Below are positions 1 through 7,936 of a stretch of DNA of 13,149 bases, in pieces. Under the pieces are notes generated by a model. That model was not told the DNA's origin. It ran no database searches and saw only the letters and a list, made by a program, of their open reading frames with translations. Source of the DNA: Deltaproteobacteria bacterium (GTDB lineage: Bacteria > Desulfobacterota_B > Binatia > UBA9968); contig VBKY01000228.1 in NCBI GenBank assembly GCA_005879255.1, positions 1 through 13,149 of the forward strand, in the 5' to 3' direction. How positions within the stretch are numbered: position 1 is the stretch's first letter; each line of letters opens with the position of its first letter. The translations under genes were made by a program, and so were the position numbers.

Positions 1-2
1 TG

Positions 3-659
3 TTAAAGTTGAAATGGGAGAACGTCGATTTAGAGCGCGAATCGATTACAATTATTCAGAGCAAAACGCTACGACGAAAGACCATCGCCATCAATCAGCA
101 GGCGCGAGAGGCTTTGAACTGGTTGCAAGAGAACCGCTACGGAGAACTTCTCCTTATGTGGCCGTGGGGAGATCCGATCGGCAAGGTTACCGTCTACGAT
201 GCCTTTAAAAAAGCCTGTAGCGCGGCCAAAATCGACGATTTCCGTTTCCATGACCTGAGACATACCTTCGCCTCTCATCTGGTTATGGCGGGCGTGGATT
301 TGGTCACAGTGAAGGAATTACTCGGCCACAAGACAATCAACATGACGAACCGCTACACTCACCTTGCCCAAGAGCACAAAGCGCAAGCCGTGGCGAAGCT
401 CGAAGATCGCTACAAAGCGGCGGAGAGTGAAACGCAAAGCGCAACCGTGTCACCGGAATTGAAAGAAGCGATCAACGCGGTTTTGCCTTCGAACTTGGAA
501 CAAAACCGGAACATTTTTTTGGTGAGAAGAGGAAGAGGACTCGGAATTTCTAACGATATCAAGCAGAAGTTGGAGGCGGCGAGCGGATTCGAACCGCTGC
601 ATCGAGGTTTTGCAGACCTCTCCCTTAACCACTTGGGTACGCCGCCGTCAGCAGGATAG
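3..659 (+). CDS. Tyrosine recombinase/phage-type integrase, 5' end cut off by window edge
   Basis: C-terminal catalytic domain of a tyrosine recombinase, which cuts and rejoins DNA through a 3'-phosphotyrosine during site-specific integration and excision. The reading frame is open from the first bases of the window, and the opening LKLKWENVDLE segment is the usual middle of the catalytic domain. The N-terminal SAM-like domain and first catalytic Arg therefore lie upstream. Visible catalytic elements, numbered from the TTG at 9, are HDLRHTFASH (His81, Arg84), LLGHKTINMTNRYTH (His107) and the nucleophile Tyr116. The normal core ends near residue 135. A further ~80 residues follow, and the last ~25 (SGFEPLHRGFADLSLNHLG onward) are the antisense translation of a tRNA-Cys gene, not a protein domain. 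The stop at 657-659 lies just outside the tRNA. This fits an integrase at the end of an element inserted in that tRNA and extending leftward. The domain call is sure; whether the gene is active cannot be seen. Confidence 0.93.
   Translation, partial: LKLKWENVDLERESITIIQSKTLRRKTIAINQQAREALNWLQENRYGELLLMWPWGDPIGKVTVYDAFKKACSAAKIDDFRFHDLRHTFASHLVMAGVDLVTVKELLGHKTINMTNRYTHLAQEHKAQAVAKLEDRYKAAESETQSATVSPELKEAINAVLPSNLEQNRNIFLVRRGRGLGISNDIKQKLEAASGFEPLHRGFADLSLNHLGTPPSAG
571..611. other. Probable attachment site (att) in the tRNA-Cys 3' half
   Basis: Tyrosine recombinases of islands and prophages commonly recombine in the T-arm or anticodon-loop end of a tRNA gene, and their own gene often sits beside the site. 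Here the integrase runs into the 3' half of tRNA-Cys from the 3' side, so the crossover most likely falls within about 571-611. The partner repeat would be a copy of this segment at the far (left) end of the element, outside the window. The exact core cannot be set from one end alone. Confidence 0.5.
571..646 (-). tRNA. tRNA-Cys (anticodon GCA), CCA encoded
   Basis: Read on the minus strand from 646 to 571, a full cloverleaf folds. The acceptor arm is GGCGGCG (646-640) paired with CGCCGCC (581-575). The D arm has a CCC/GGG stem and a GTGG-type loop. The anticodon stem is GAGGT/ACCTC around loop CTGCAAA, giving anticodon GCA. The variable loop has 5 nt, and the T arm is AGCGG/CCGCT with loop TTCGAAT. 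Discriminator U73 (from a574) is a known tRNA-Cys identity base, and the CCA end is encoded at 573-571. The gene overlaps the 3' end of the integrase frame on the opposite strand. The integrase lies on the side of the tRNA 3' end, which is usual for elements that integrate into tRNA genes and restore the 3' part. A loose -10-like TATCCT lies at 658-653 on the minus strand, but no convincing -35 was seen. Confidence 0.95.
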
Positions 660-685
660 GTAACATGAACTTTCCGCGACTTTCA

Positions 686-837
686 AGAACTGGGGTAGTG
701 GTTCAGTTTGGGAAAGATCTCTCACTTTTGTTCGAGATGACACATGGCGTATGTAGTTGTCATTTCGAGCAAAGCGAGGAATCTTTCTCGATTTTAAGAG
801 TCATGGTGGATTGAAAATGAACCACTACCAGAACTAG
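686..837. repeat. Nested inverted-repeat element (MITE/REP-like), ~150 bp
   Basis: Two nested pairs of inverted arms face each other. The outer arms are 694-709 and 814-829, matching at 15 of 16 positions (GGTAGTGGTTCAGTTT against the reverse complement of AAAATGAACCACTACC). The inner arms are 712-742 and 758-787, about 30 bp each with several mismatches, sharing TGTCAT-TCGA-CAAA and GATCTTTC blocks. The loop is about 15 nt. AGAACT occurs directly on both sides (686-691 and 830-835) and could be a target-site duplication, though 6 bp is weak evidence. There is no open reading frame inside. From memory, intergenic repeats resembling the inner arm (TGTCATTTCGAGC-like) recur in many environmental genomes; that was not checked here. 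It fills most of the gap between the tRNA-Cys gene and the ferredoxin-fusion gene. Confidence 0.7.
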
Positions 838-844
838 TAAAACA

Positions 845-2821
<1,977 letters not shown>

Positions 2822-2925
2822 TTTTAAAGGTGGAAAATTTGTCCTATTTTGTCTTCCTGTATCGTTTTGATATTTCATACTTAAATTATTGAAAATTTTA
2901 TTCTTTTGCTCACTCGCCGCTGCTC

Positions 2926-2955
2926 TTGACGGGCTCTCCGTCTCTAGTGTATAAA
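2926..2955 (+). promoter_or_regulatory. Sigma70-like promoter in the carD leader
   Basis: TTGACG (2926-2931) and TATAAA (2950-2955) are separated by 18 nt and preceded by a strongly A/T-rich stretch (about 2822-2910) that could act as an UP element. Transcription would start near 2962, leaving a leader of about 250 nt before carD. It is the best promoter match I found in the window. The rest of the 2822-3210 gap shows no supported reading frame. Confidence 0.6.
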
Positions 2956-2973
2956 TTAAGTGTAAGTTAATTT

Positions 2974-3011
2974 TTTGGCGGTCTGCAGTTTACGGCCGCT
3001 AAATTTTTTTT
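2974..3011 (+). terminator. Terminator-like hairpin just after the carD promoter (possible attenuator)
   Basis: The stem pairs 2974-2983 (TTTGGCGGTC) with 2994-3003 (GGCCGCTAAA): 10 bp including two G-U pairs, with a 10-nt loop, directly followed by eight T residues (3004-3011). It has the form of an intrinsic terminator. It could end rimI transcripts, or act as an attenuator giving a ~50-nt RNA from the promoter at 2926-2955. The sequence alone does not decide. Confidence 0.55.
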
Positions 3012-3210
3012 GAAGGTCGTTCAATCGGCCTGAAAGAGAGCGGCATGTTAGAGACGTATCCTCGACAACTGCAAATCCATCGTCTGCCGCCTAGTCGATT
3101 AAGCTTTCTTCAATCCTTCCGCCGCAACCACCAGCCCCGCAATTCCAGTAGTCAGTACTGTCTAAGATTCGCACTGAACGTCGAAAGTTTTGGTTCACGA
3201 GGAGGCCAGT

Positions 3211-3693
3211 ATGTTTAAGGTAGGAGAAAAAGTTGTTTACCCTGCCCATGGCGTGGGCGAGATCGAGGCGATCCGCAGCCATGTCATCTCGGGCACGGAG
3301 AAAAAGTTTTACATGCTCCGCATACTTGAAACCGACATGAAGATCATGATTCCGATCGACAACGTGGAGTCGGTTGGTTTGCGCAAGATTATCGACCGCG
3401 CCATGGTGACTAAGGTCTACAAGGTGCTGCGCCAAAAGAAGGTCGAGACCGACCAACAAACCTGGAATCGGCGTTACCGGGAATATACTGAAAAAATCAA
3501 GACGGGTTCTATCCTGGAGATCGCCAAAGTTTTGCGTGACCTGTTTGTCTTAAAAGGAGACAAGGAACTTTCCTTCGGCGAAAGAAAGATGTTGGATACT
3601 GCGCGCAATCTTTTGGTCAAAGAGCTGTCGATCGCGCGGTCTCACTCGGAAGAAAAAATCATGGAGGAACTGCGCCATATTTTTACCCATTAA
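3211..3693 (+). CDS. carD: CarD/CdnL-type RNA polymerase-binding transcription factor
   Basis: A 160-aa protein of normal CarD/CdnL length. The N-terminal RNA-polymerase-interacting Tudor-like domain (about 1-65) opens with MFKVGEKVVYPAHGVGEIEAI, the family hallmark, and contains the IPIDNVESVGLRKI strand. The helical C-terminal domain carries Trp85 in TWNRRYREY; the equivalent Trp of mycobacterial CarD wedges into the promoter minor groove by the -10 element and stabilises the open complex. The start is ATG 3211, with GAGGAGG at 3199-3205. An in-frame TTG at 3190 would add seven residues and is unlikely because the Shine-Dalgarno sequence lies between the two. The gene sits between a long leader with a terminator-like hairpin and a strong terminator, so it looks like a single-gene transcription unit. 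Its usual role is control of rRNA and growth-related promoters. Confidence 0.95.
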   Translation: MFKVGEKVVYPAHGVGEIEAIRSHVISGTEKKFYMLRILETDMKIMIPIDNVESVGLRKIIDRAMVTKVYKVLRQKKVETDQQTWNRRYREYTEKIKTGSILEIAKVLRDLFVLKGDKELSFGERKMLDTARNLLVKELSIARSHSEEKIMEELRHIFTH

Positions 3694-3720
3694 CTTGCGC
3701 TCGATGGGAGTACGTTTTTT

Positions 3721-3758
3721 AAAAGCCGGGGGCTTAGCTCTCGGCTTTTTTGTTTTTT
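3721..3758 (+). terminator. Strong intrinsic terminator after carD
   Basis: A 13-bp stem pairs 3721-3733 (AAAAGCCGGGGGC) with 3737-3749 (GCTCTCGGCTTTT) around a TTA loop, with two G-U pairs, followed by a T-rich tract to 3758. It ends 7 nt before the ispD start codon, so most carD transcription should stop before ispD. Confidence 0.88.
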
Positions 3759-3765
3759 CCTAGCC

Positions 3766-4464
3766 ATGCTCGTTACCGCTGTTGTCCTCGCCGCCGGCGA
3801 AGGCCGCCGAATCGGCGGGAACACGTCGAAAATTTTTCTGCCTCTAGCCGGTCGCCCATTGGTGCTCCGCACCTTAGACCGGGTGTTCTCGGCGCGCACG
3901 GTCGAAAATGTCGTTCTGGTTATTGCGGCTCATGAGATCGCACGGTGCGAAACCCTGCTTAGCTCCGATGACGCATTACGAGGCTGCTCATGGCAGCTCC
4001 AAGTCGGCGGCGCGACGCGCCAGCAGTCGGCTAAGCGCGGCTTGGAAAAGATAGGCTCCGATACTGATATTGTCGTTATCCACGATGGGGCCCGTCCGTT
4101 CGTATCCGGCGGTCTAATTGATCGCTGCGTCGAATTCGCCGCCGACAAAGGAGCGGTCGTCGTGGGTCTACCGGTAAGCGATACTATCAAGGTTGTGTCG
4201 CAAGATCGTCATATCCTGTCGACTCCCGAACGAAACTCGCTCTGGGAGGTCCAGACGCCGCAGGTATTTCAACGAGCGCTGATCGTTGAGGCGCACGAGC
4301 AGGCAGAACGGAAAGGGATCGAAGTCACAGACGATGCCATGCTGATCGAGCGGCTCGGAAAGCCGGTATATATCATCGACGCCGAGCGAACAAATTTTAA
4401 AATTACGGTGCCGGAAGATGTGTGGCTTGCCGAAACTTTGATCCGGGAAGGACGCGTGCCTTAA
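3766..4464 (+). CDS. ispD: 2-C-methyl-D-erythritol 4-phosphate cytidylyltransferase
   Basis: IspD joins CTP and 2-C-methyl-D-erythritol 4-phosphate to make CDP-methylerythritol in the non-mevalonate isoprenoid pathway. The 232-aa length is typical. Visible motifs are the nucleotide-binding VVLAAGEGRRIG with Arg15 and Lys22 (spaced as E. coli Arg20/Lys27), VVIHDGARPFVS, DTIKVV, LWEVQTPQVFQR, VTDDAMLIERLG and NFKITVPEDVW, whose Lys212 matches E. coli Lys213. ATG 3766 gives the expected N-terminus but has no Shine-Dalgarno sequence: the bases before it are the T tract of the carD terminator. The 3' end shares a TTAA with the larE stop on the other strand. ispF, often the next gene and sometimes fused to ispD, is not adjacent. 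Confidence 0.95.
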   Translation: MLVTAVVLAAGEGRRIGGNTSKIFLPLAGRPLVLRTLDRVFSARTVENVVLVIAAHEIARCETLLSSDDALRGCSWQLQVGGATRQQSAKRGLEKIGSDTDIVVIHDGARPFVSGGLIDRCVEFAADKGAVVVGLPVSDTIKVVSQDRHILSTPERNSLWEVQTPQVFQRALIVEAHEQAERKGIEVTDDAMLIERLGKPVYIIDAERTNFKITVPEDVWLAETLIREGRVP

Positions 4465-5273
4465 CCAGCTTTCTTTCGCAAGGCTTCGTTCAAGCTGCCG
4501 CTGCGAAAGCCCTGCAGATCGACACTGACGTAATTGAAGCCAATCTCCTTGAATTTTTTCACGATCGCGTCGCTGGTTGCCTTTTCAAAAAGCCGCTCGA
4601 TCTCATTCTGTGGTACTTCGATTCTCGCAAGATCGCCGTGGTAGCGCACGCGGAACTCGCGAAAGCAGAGTTCTTTCATGAAGACTTCGCTATCCGCTAC
4701 TTTCTTTAAGCGTTCGAGGTTGATTTCGGTGCCGTACGGAAAGCGTGAGGACAGGCACGGGCTCGACGGTTTGTCCCACGTGGGCAGAGCGAGTTCACGG
4801 CTGTAGCGTCGAATGTCGTCTTTGGTCATCTCGGTTTCTACTAACGGATGCCGCACGCCCCACTGATCCGCTGCTTTTAGCCCCGGACGATGATCCTTTA
4901 AATCGTCCAAGTTGGTGCCGTCGACAATGGTTTGAATGCCGAGTTCATCGGCTTTCGTGCGGCAGATCCGATACAGCTCGTCTTTGCAGAAGAAGCAGCG
5001 GTTAACCGGATTCTGGGCGAATGACGGATTAGACATCTCGTGTGAATCAAGAACAACATGACGGCAGTGTAAACTCTTGGCGAATTGCTTGGCAGCGTCG
5101 AGCTCGCCAGGCGGCACAGTGGGAGAAGTCGCGGTCAGAGCGATAGTCCGGTCGCCCAAAGCCATGTGCGCCGCCTTTAATAGAAACGTCGAATCAACGC
5201 CCGCGGAAAAGGCGACCAGCAAGCCGTCGTGCTCGGAAAGGAGACTGGTTAGCCGTTCGAATTTTGTGTCCAT
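4461..5273 (-). CDS. larE: LarE-family ATP-dependent sulfur transferase (PP-loop)
   Basis: A 270-aa member of the LarE family. LarE adenylates the pyridinium dicarboxylate precursor and gives it sulfur while building the nickel-pincer cofactor of lactate racemase-type enzymes. The N-terminal PP-loop is [12 protein letters not shown] (residues 21-32), with Ala in place of the more usual Gly after the first Ser. [11 protein letters not shown] (91-101) carries Cys93 and Cys96. [14 protein letters not shown] (118-131) and [14 protein letters not shown] (168-181) follow. Cys173 in the last motif corresponds to the sacrificial Cys176 of Lactobacillus LarE. Having three Cys also allows the alternative LarE type that uses a [4Fe-4S] cluster, but I cannot decide between them. 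The start ATG (5273) lies inside the end of cysK, a 25-nt overlap, with no clear Shine-Dalgarno sequence, so translational coupling is likely. No larA, larB or larC is in the window, so the true substrate is uncertain. Confidence 0.9.
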   Translation of the reverse strand: MDTKFERLTSLLSEHDGLLVAFSAGVDSTFLLKAAHMALGDRTIALTATSPTVPPGELDAAKQFAKSLHCRHVVLDSHEMSNPSFAQNPVNRCFFCKDELYRICRTKADELGIQTIVDGTNLDDLKDHRPGLKAADQWGVRHPLVETEMTKDDIRRYSRELALPTWDKPSSPCLSSRFPYGTEINLERLKKVADSEVFMKELCFREFRVRYHGDLARIEVPQNEIERLFEKATSDAIVKKFKEIGFNYVSVDLQGFRSGSLNEALRKKAG

Positions 5274-6202
5274 CGTTTGTCGCTGAAAAGATCGGTGCTC
5301 AAATAATGTTCGCCTTTGTCGGCAAAAATTGCGACGACGACATGGCCCTTGCCCAGACTCTTGGCTACTTTAAGTGCGGCGCAGCAGGCGGCGCCGGAAG
5401 AGATACCTACTAACAGCCCTTCCTCTGCAGCTAATCGCCGGGTATGCGCCGTCGCTTCTTCGTCGCTGACGGCGATCACTTCGTCGAGGACTTGGCGATT
5501 GAGCACTGCCGGAATGAAACCCGCGCCGATTCCTTGGATCTTATGATAGCCCGGCTCGCCACCGGAGATCACCGGGGATGCTGCGGGTTCGACGGCGCAG
5601 ATGCGCACCCCTTTCATTTTCTCTTTGAGTATTTCTCCAACTCCGGTAATGGTGCCGCCGGTGCCCACTCCGGCGACGAATGCATCGATGCGTTTGAATT
5701 GCTTAAGCAGCTCGACAGCAGTGGTCTTGCGGTGCATTTCCGGGTTCGCCGGATTATTGAACTGTTGCGGCATGAAGTAGTCGCTATTTTCCTGGATCAG
5801 TTCTTCAGCTTTGTGAATCGCACCGCCCATGCCTTTCGTATCGGGCGTTAGAATGAGCCGCGCCCCGTAGGCGCCCAACAGACTTCGCCGCTCTTCGCTC
5901 ATGGTATCGGGCATGGTCAGGATTAGCCGATAGCCTTTGACCGCCGCGATCAACGCCAGACCAATGCCAGTATTGCCACTTGTGGGTTCGACGATGGTCG
6001 CACCCGATTTGAGTTTTCCCTGACGCTCGGCGGTTTCAATCATATTGAGGCAAATGCGGTCTTTGACCGAACCGCCCGGGTTAAAGGACTCCATTTTAGC
6101 CCAAACTTCCGCGTCGTTTATTCCGGGGAGAGCTCTAAGCTTAACCACGGGAGTGGAGCCAATGAGATCCAGAACGGATCGGGTGCCGTTCAAGTTTGCC
6201 AC
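5249..6202 (-). CDS. cysK: Cysteine synthase A (O-acetylserine sulfhydrylase, PLP-dependent)
   Basis: This enzyme makes L-cysteine from O-acetylserine and sulfide. From GTG 6202 the protein has 317 aa, the usual family length. Motifs: [12 protein letters not shown] (11-22), NPGGSVKDR with the PLP-binding Lys47, the substrate loop [13 protein letters not shown], the phosphate-binding [27 protein letters not shown], and [13 protein letters not shown] near the end. TSGNTGIG and GAGFIP favour CysK over CysM. The frame is open up to 6310, but residues before GTG 6202 look unlike the family, and an AGGT-type Shine-Dalgarno sequence precedes the GTG, so I start there. It overlaps larE downstream by 25 nt and is divergent from the GT9 gene. 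Cysteine from this enzyme could serve LarE, which consumes its own cysteine in the sacrificial form; that link is inference. Confidence 0.94.
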   Translation of the reverse strand: MANLNGTRSVLDLIGSTPVVKLRALPGINDAEVWAKMESFNPGGSVKDRICLNMIETAERQGKLKSGATIVEPTSGNTGIGLALIAAVKGYRLILTMPDTMSEERRSLLGAYGARLILTPDTKGMGGAIHKAEELIQENSDYFMPQQFNNPANPEMHRKTTAVELLKQFKRIDAFVAGVGTGGTITGVGEILKEKMKGVRICAVEPAASPVISGGEPGYHKIQGIGAGFIPAVLNRQVLDEVIAVSDEEATAHTRRLAAEEGLLVGISSGAACCAALKVAKSLGKGHVVVAIFADKGEHYLSTDLFSDKRWTQNSNG

Positions 6203-6254
6203 AATGCTACCTGTCTTTCGTGATAGACGTGAAGTTCGAATTGATGATGGCCAA

Positions 6255-6283
6255 ATGCTATATTTTCGAACTGTCAATGTCAA
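6255..6283 (-). promoter_or_regulatory. Probable cysK-larE promoter
   Basis: On the minus strand a perfect TTGACA (6283-6278) is followed after 17 nt by TAGCAT (6260-6255), 4 of 6 matches to the -10 consensus. Transcription would start near 6248, about 46 nt before the cysK GTG. A second TTGACA directly adjoins the first (6277-6272). The promoter covers bases that could be read as the beginning of the divergent GT9 gene, which supports a later start for that gene. Confidence 0.5.
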
Positions 6284-7314
6284 TGAAACAACTCGATCGT
6301 CACTCGTCAAACGCGGTTCGTTCGAGAAGTTGCGTGCTCTTTCCTGGCGCGCTCGGCGATTTCATTTGCCTTTTACCGGCACTCCAAACGTTGGCGCGAG
6401 ATAGCGAAGTCGATCTGTTCGCGCGCAGCGAATTCGCGGACATCGTCGCAAGCGAAGTGACCGTTCACTCGCTCGAATCTCATGAGGTCAGCCGGCTATT
6501 TACCGCCAATACTGCAGAAGACCAACCGTTGCGAAATTTTTTTGGCGCGTATGCGGCGGTCTATTCGTGGTTGGGCAGCCGGCAGAGCGATTTCGTACAG
6601 CGTCTTAGGTCGCTCTCTGGCGGCAGGGCGCAGATATTTCCGTTTCAACCGAATGACAGCGAAACCCATCACATGGACTATTATCTCGGCTGTCTGCGCC
6701 GCCACAGCGCCGTTTCGAGTCAACCACAAGTTGAATTGCGCCCCGAGGGAATTGCTTGGTGCGCTCATTTCTGGTCGGCGCGCGAGCTTCACCACCGACC
6801 GGTTTTGGTGATAGCGCCAGGAAGCGGCGCACGCGAAAAGAATTGGCCGGAGGAATTCTTTCTTGCTGTCGCCGAATGGTGGCGCCAAGCCGTCAATGGC
6901 GCGGTGGTTCTGCTCACCGGACCGGTGGAAGAAGAAAGGGGCGGAACAGACCGGCTCCGACACAGGTACATTGTTGCGAGCGATCTGACACTATCGCGGG
7001 CCGCAGCCCTGCTTGCCCGCTGCGATGTTTATCTTGGTAATGATAGTGGCATAACGCATCTCGCCGCCATCGCGGGAGTTCGAACAGTTGCTTTATTCGG
7101 TCCTTCGAATGCGCGACAGTGGGCTCCGCGCGGCAGGAGGGTGACAATTGTGAGTCGAAATATCGAATGTTCTCCGTGCCAAATCCCGCTGATGAAAAGC
7201 TGTCCGCATCACGCCTGCCTGAGCGAGCTCCACCCAAAAGATGTCATTGGCGTAATGGCAGCCTTGCCGGAGGTACTTACCTTGACAAGGATGGGGGCAG
7301 GGATTAAGGTTTAA
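6283..7314 (+). CDS. Glycosyltransferase family 9 (ADP-heptose:LPS heptosyltransferase-like)
   Basis: A 343-aa GT9 enzyme, the family that adds heptose to lipopolysaccharide inner core at the cytoplasmic face of the inner membrane. The N-terminal Rossmann half has [18 protein letters not shown] (17-34). The C-terminal donor-binding half has [15 protein letters not shown] (175-189) and [20 protein letters not shown] (248-267), then [15 protein letters not shown]. The late cysteine-rich [19 protein letters not shown] (295-313) is common in this family. The frame is open from 6196; I place the start at ATG 6283, with 6277 and 6244 as alternatives. None has a Shine-Dalgarno sequence, and the earliest lies inside cysK on the other strand. 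It stands alone between cysK (divergent) and DUF1844, with no other LPS genes in the window. The family is sure; donor sugar and acceptor are not shown. Confidence 0.88.
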   Translation: MKQLDRHSSNAVRSRSCVLFPGALGDFICLLPALQTLARDSEVDLFARSEFADIVASEVTVHSLESHEVSRLFTANTAEDQPLRNFFGAYAAVYSWLGSRQSDFVQRLRSLSGGRAQIFPFQPNDSETHHMDYYLGCLRRHSAVSSQPQVELRPEGIAWCAHFWSARELHHRPVLVIAPGSGAREKNWPEEFFLAVAEWWRQAVNGAVVLLTGPVEEERGGTDRLRHRYIVASDLTLSRAAALLARCDVYLGNDSGITHLAAIAGVRTVALFGPSNARQWAPRGRRVTIVSRNIECSPCQIPLMKSCPHHACLSELHPKDVIGVMAALPEVLTLTRMGAGIKV

Positions 7315-7369
7315 GTCGAAAATGTTGTTTAATTTTGCGTCAAAAGCTTGGTCTTAATTAAACCGATAC

Positions 7370-7398
7370 TTGGCGTATTGTGGCCTGGTTGGCATAAG
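7370..7398 (+). promoter_or_regulatory. Weak candidate promoter of the DUF1844-htrA unit
   Basis: TTGGCG (7370-7375) and CATAAG (7393-7398) are 17 nt apart. Both boxes are imperfect. The site lies in the 181-nt gap after the GT9 gene and would give a leader of about 90 nt containing the hairpin at 7435-7455. Confidence 0.25.
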
Positions 7399-7434
7399 CA
7401 AGGATATCTTAAATTGGAGCGACGCCTGGGAATG

Positions 7435-7455
7435 CGCTGGCCATCGTTGCCAGCG
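7435..7455 (+). promoter_or_regulatory. Leader hairpin before the DUF1844 gene
   Basis: A perfect 7-bp stem, CGCTGGC (7435-7441) with GCCAGCG (7449-7455), closes a 7-nt loop. A second CCAGCGGGA at 7479-7487 repeats the bases at 7450-7458 and overlaps the Shine-Dalgarno GGGAG (7484-7488). The left arm could therefore pair with either copy. CTCC (7477-7480) can also pair with GGAG (7485-7488). A T-run at 7468-7473 follows the hairpin at a distance of 12 nt, too far for an ordinary terminator. Confidence 0.4.
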
Positions 7456-7495
7456 GGATTTCCGGGCTTTTTTCTTCTCCAGCGGGAGTTTCAAT

Positions 7496-7927
7496 ATGGC
7501 TGACGAAGAAGGGAAGCAAGAGGGAAAAGGTTTCACCGTTCAGGACCGCAGGCGTTTTTCACCGGATACGGGGGAAGCGCGCAAAGATGCGCCCGAGGAA
7601 AGCGACCGACCAACACGGAGCGCGCCGCAATCGGAAGCGATCGTCGGCGGCGCGGAAGAAGCTCCGCGGGAGCCCGCAGCGGACATTAACTTTTCGACTT
7701 TCGTGATCAGTCTTAGCACACAGGCGCTGATGCATTTGGGCGAGATCGCTAATCCGCTCAGCGGAAAAGTCGAAACGGATGTGCCGGTGGCGAAACAGAT
7801 GATCGATATTATCGGCATGCTTAAAGACAAAACGCGCGGCAACCTCAATGCCAGCGAAGACCGATTGATGGAAGATATTCTCTTTGATCTACGCATGAAA
7901 TATGTTGAAGCGGTGAAGAAGCGATAG
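7496..7927 (+). CDS. DUF1844 domain protein of unknown function
   Basis: A 143-aa protein. Residues 1-~62 are a charged, Glu/Arg/Pro-rich and probably disordered stretch. The rest is a DUF1844 domain: INFSTFVISLSTQALMHLGE, then NPLSGK, AKQMIDIIGMLKDKTRGNL and LLFDLRM-like ILFDLRMKYVEAVKK at the end. The family is widespread in Deltaproteobacteria, Acidobacteria and related groups and has no established function. No signal peptide or membrane span is seen. ATG 7496 is chosen for the GGGAG at 7484-7488; an upstream in-frame ATG at 7370 gives a sequence without family resemblance. The stop codon (7925-7927) overlaps the Shine-Dalgarno sequence of htrA, so the two genes are very likely co-transcribed and coupled. 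A link to envelope quality control follows only from this neighbour. Confidence 0.88.
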   Translation: MADEEGKQEGKGFTVQDRRRFSPDTGEARKDAPEESDRPTRSAPQSEAIVGGAEEAPREPAADINFSTFVISLSTQALMHLGEIANPLSGKVETDVPVAKQMIDIIGMLKDKTRGNLNASEDRLMEDILFDLRMKYVEAVKKR

Positions 7928-7936
7928 GAGACGTCG

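Noticed and set aside
450..632. 60-aa minus-strand frame overlapping the tRNA-Cys gene
   Set aside because: It runs through the tRNA itself and shows no protein motif.
3153..3160. CAGTACTG palindrome in the carD leader
   Set aside because: Only 8 bp, single copy and without flanking symmetry; expected by chance.
4422..4709. 95-aa plus-strand frame opposite the end of larE
   Set aside because: Antisense to the conserved C-terminal part of LarE, with no domain of its own.
5444..5851. 135-aa plus-strand frame inside cysK
   Set aside because: Antisense to the conserved PLP-enzyme core; composition is explained by cysK codons.
7370..7402. Possible sigma54 promoter (GG and GC doublets) before DUF1844
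   Set aside because: The spacing between GG and GC doublets is 8-9 nt rather than the required 10 in every pairing tried.
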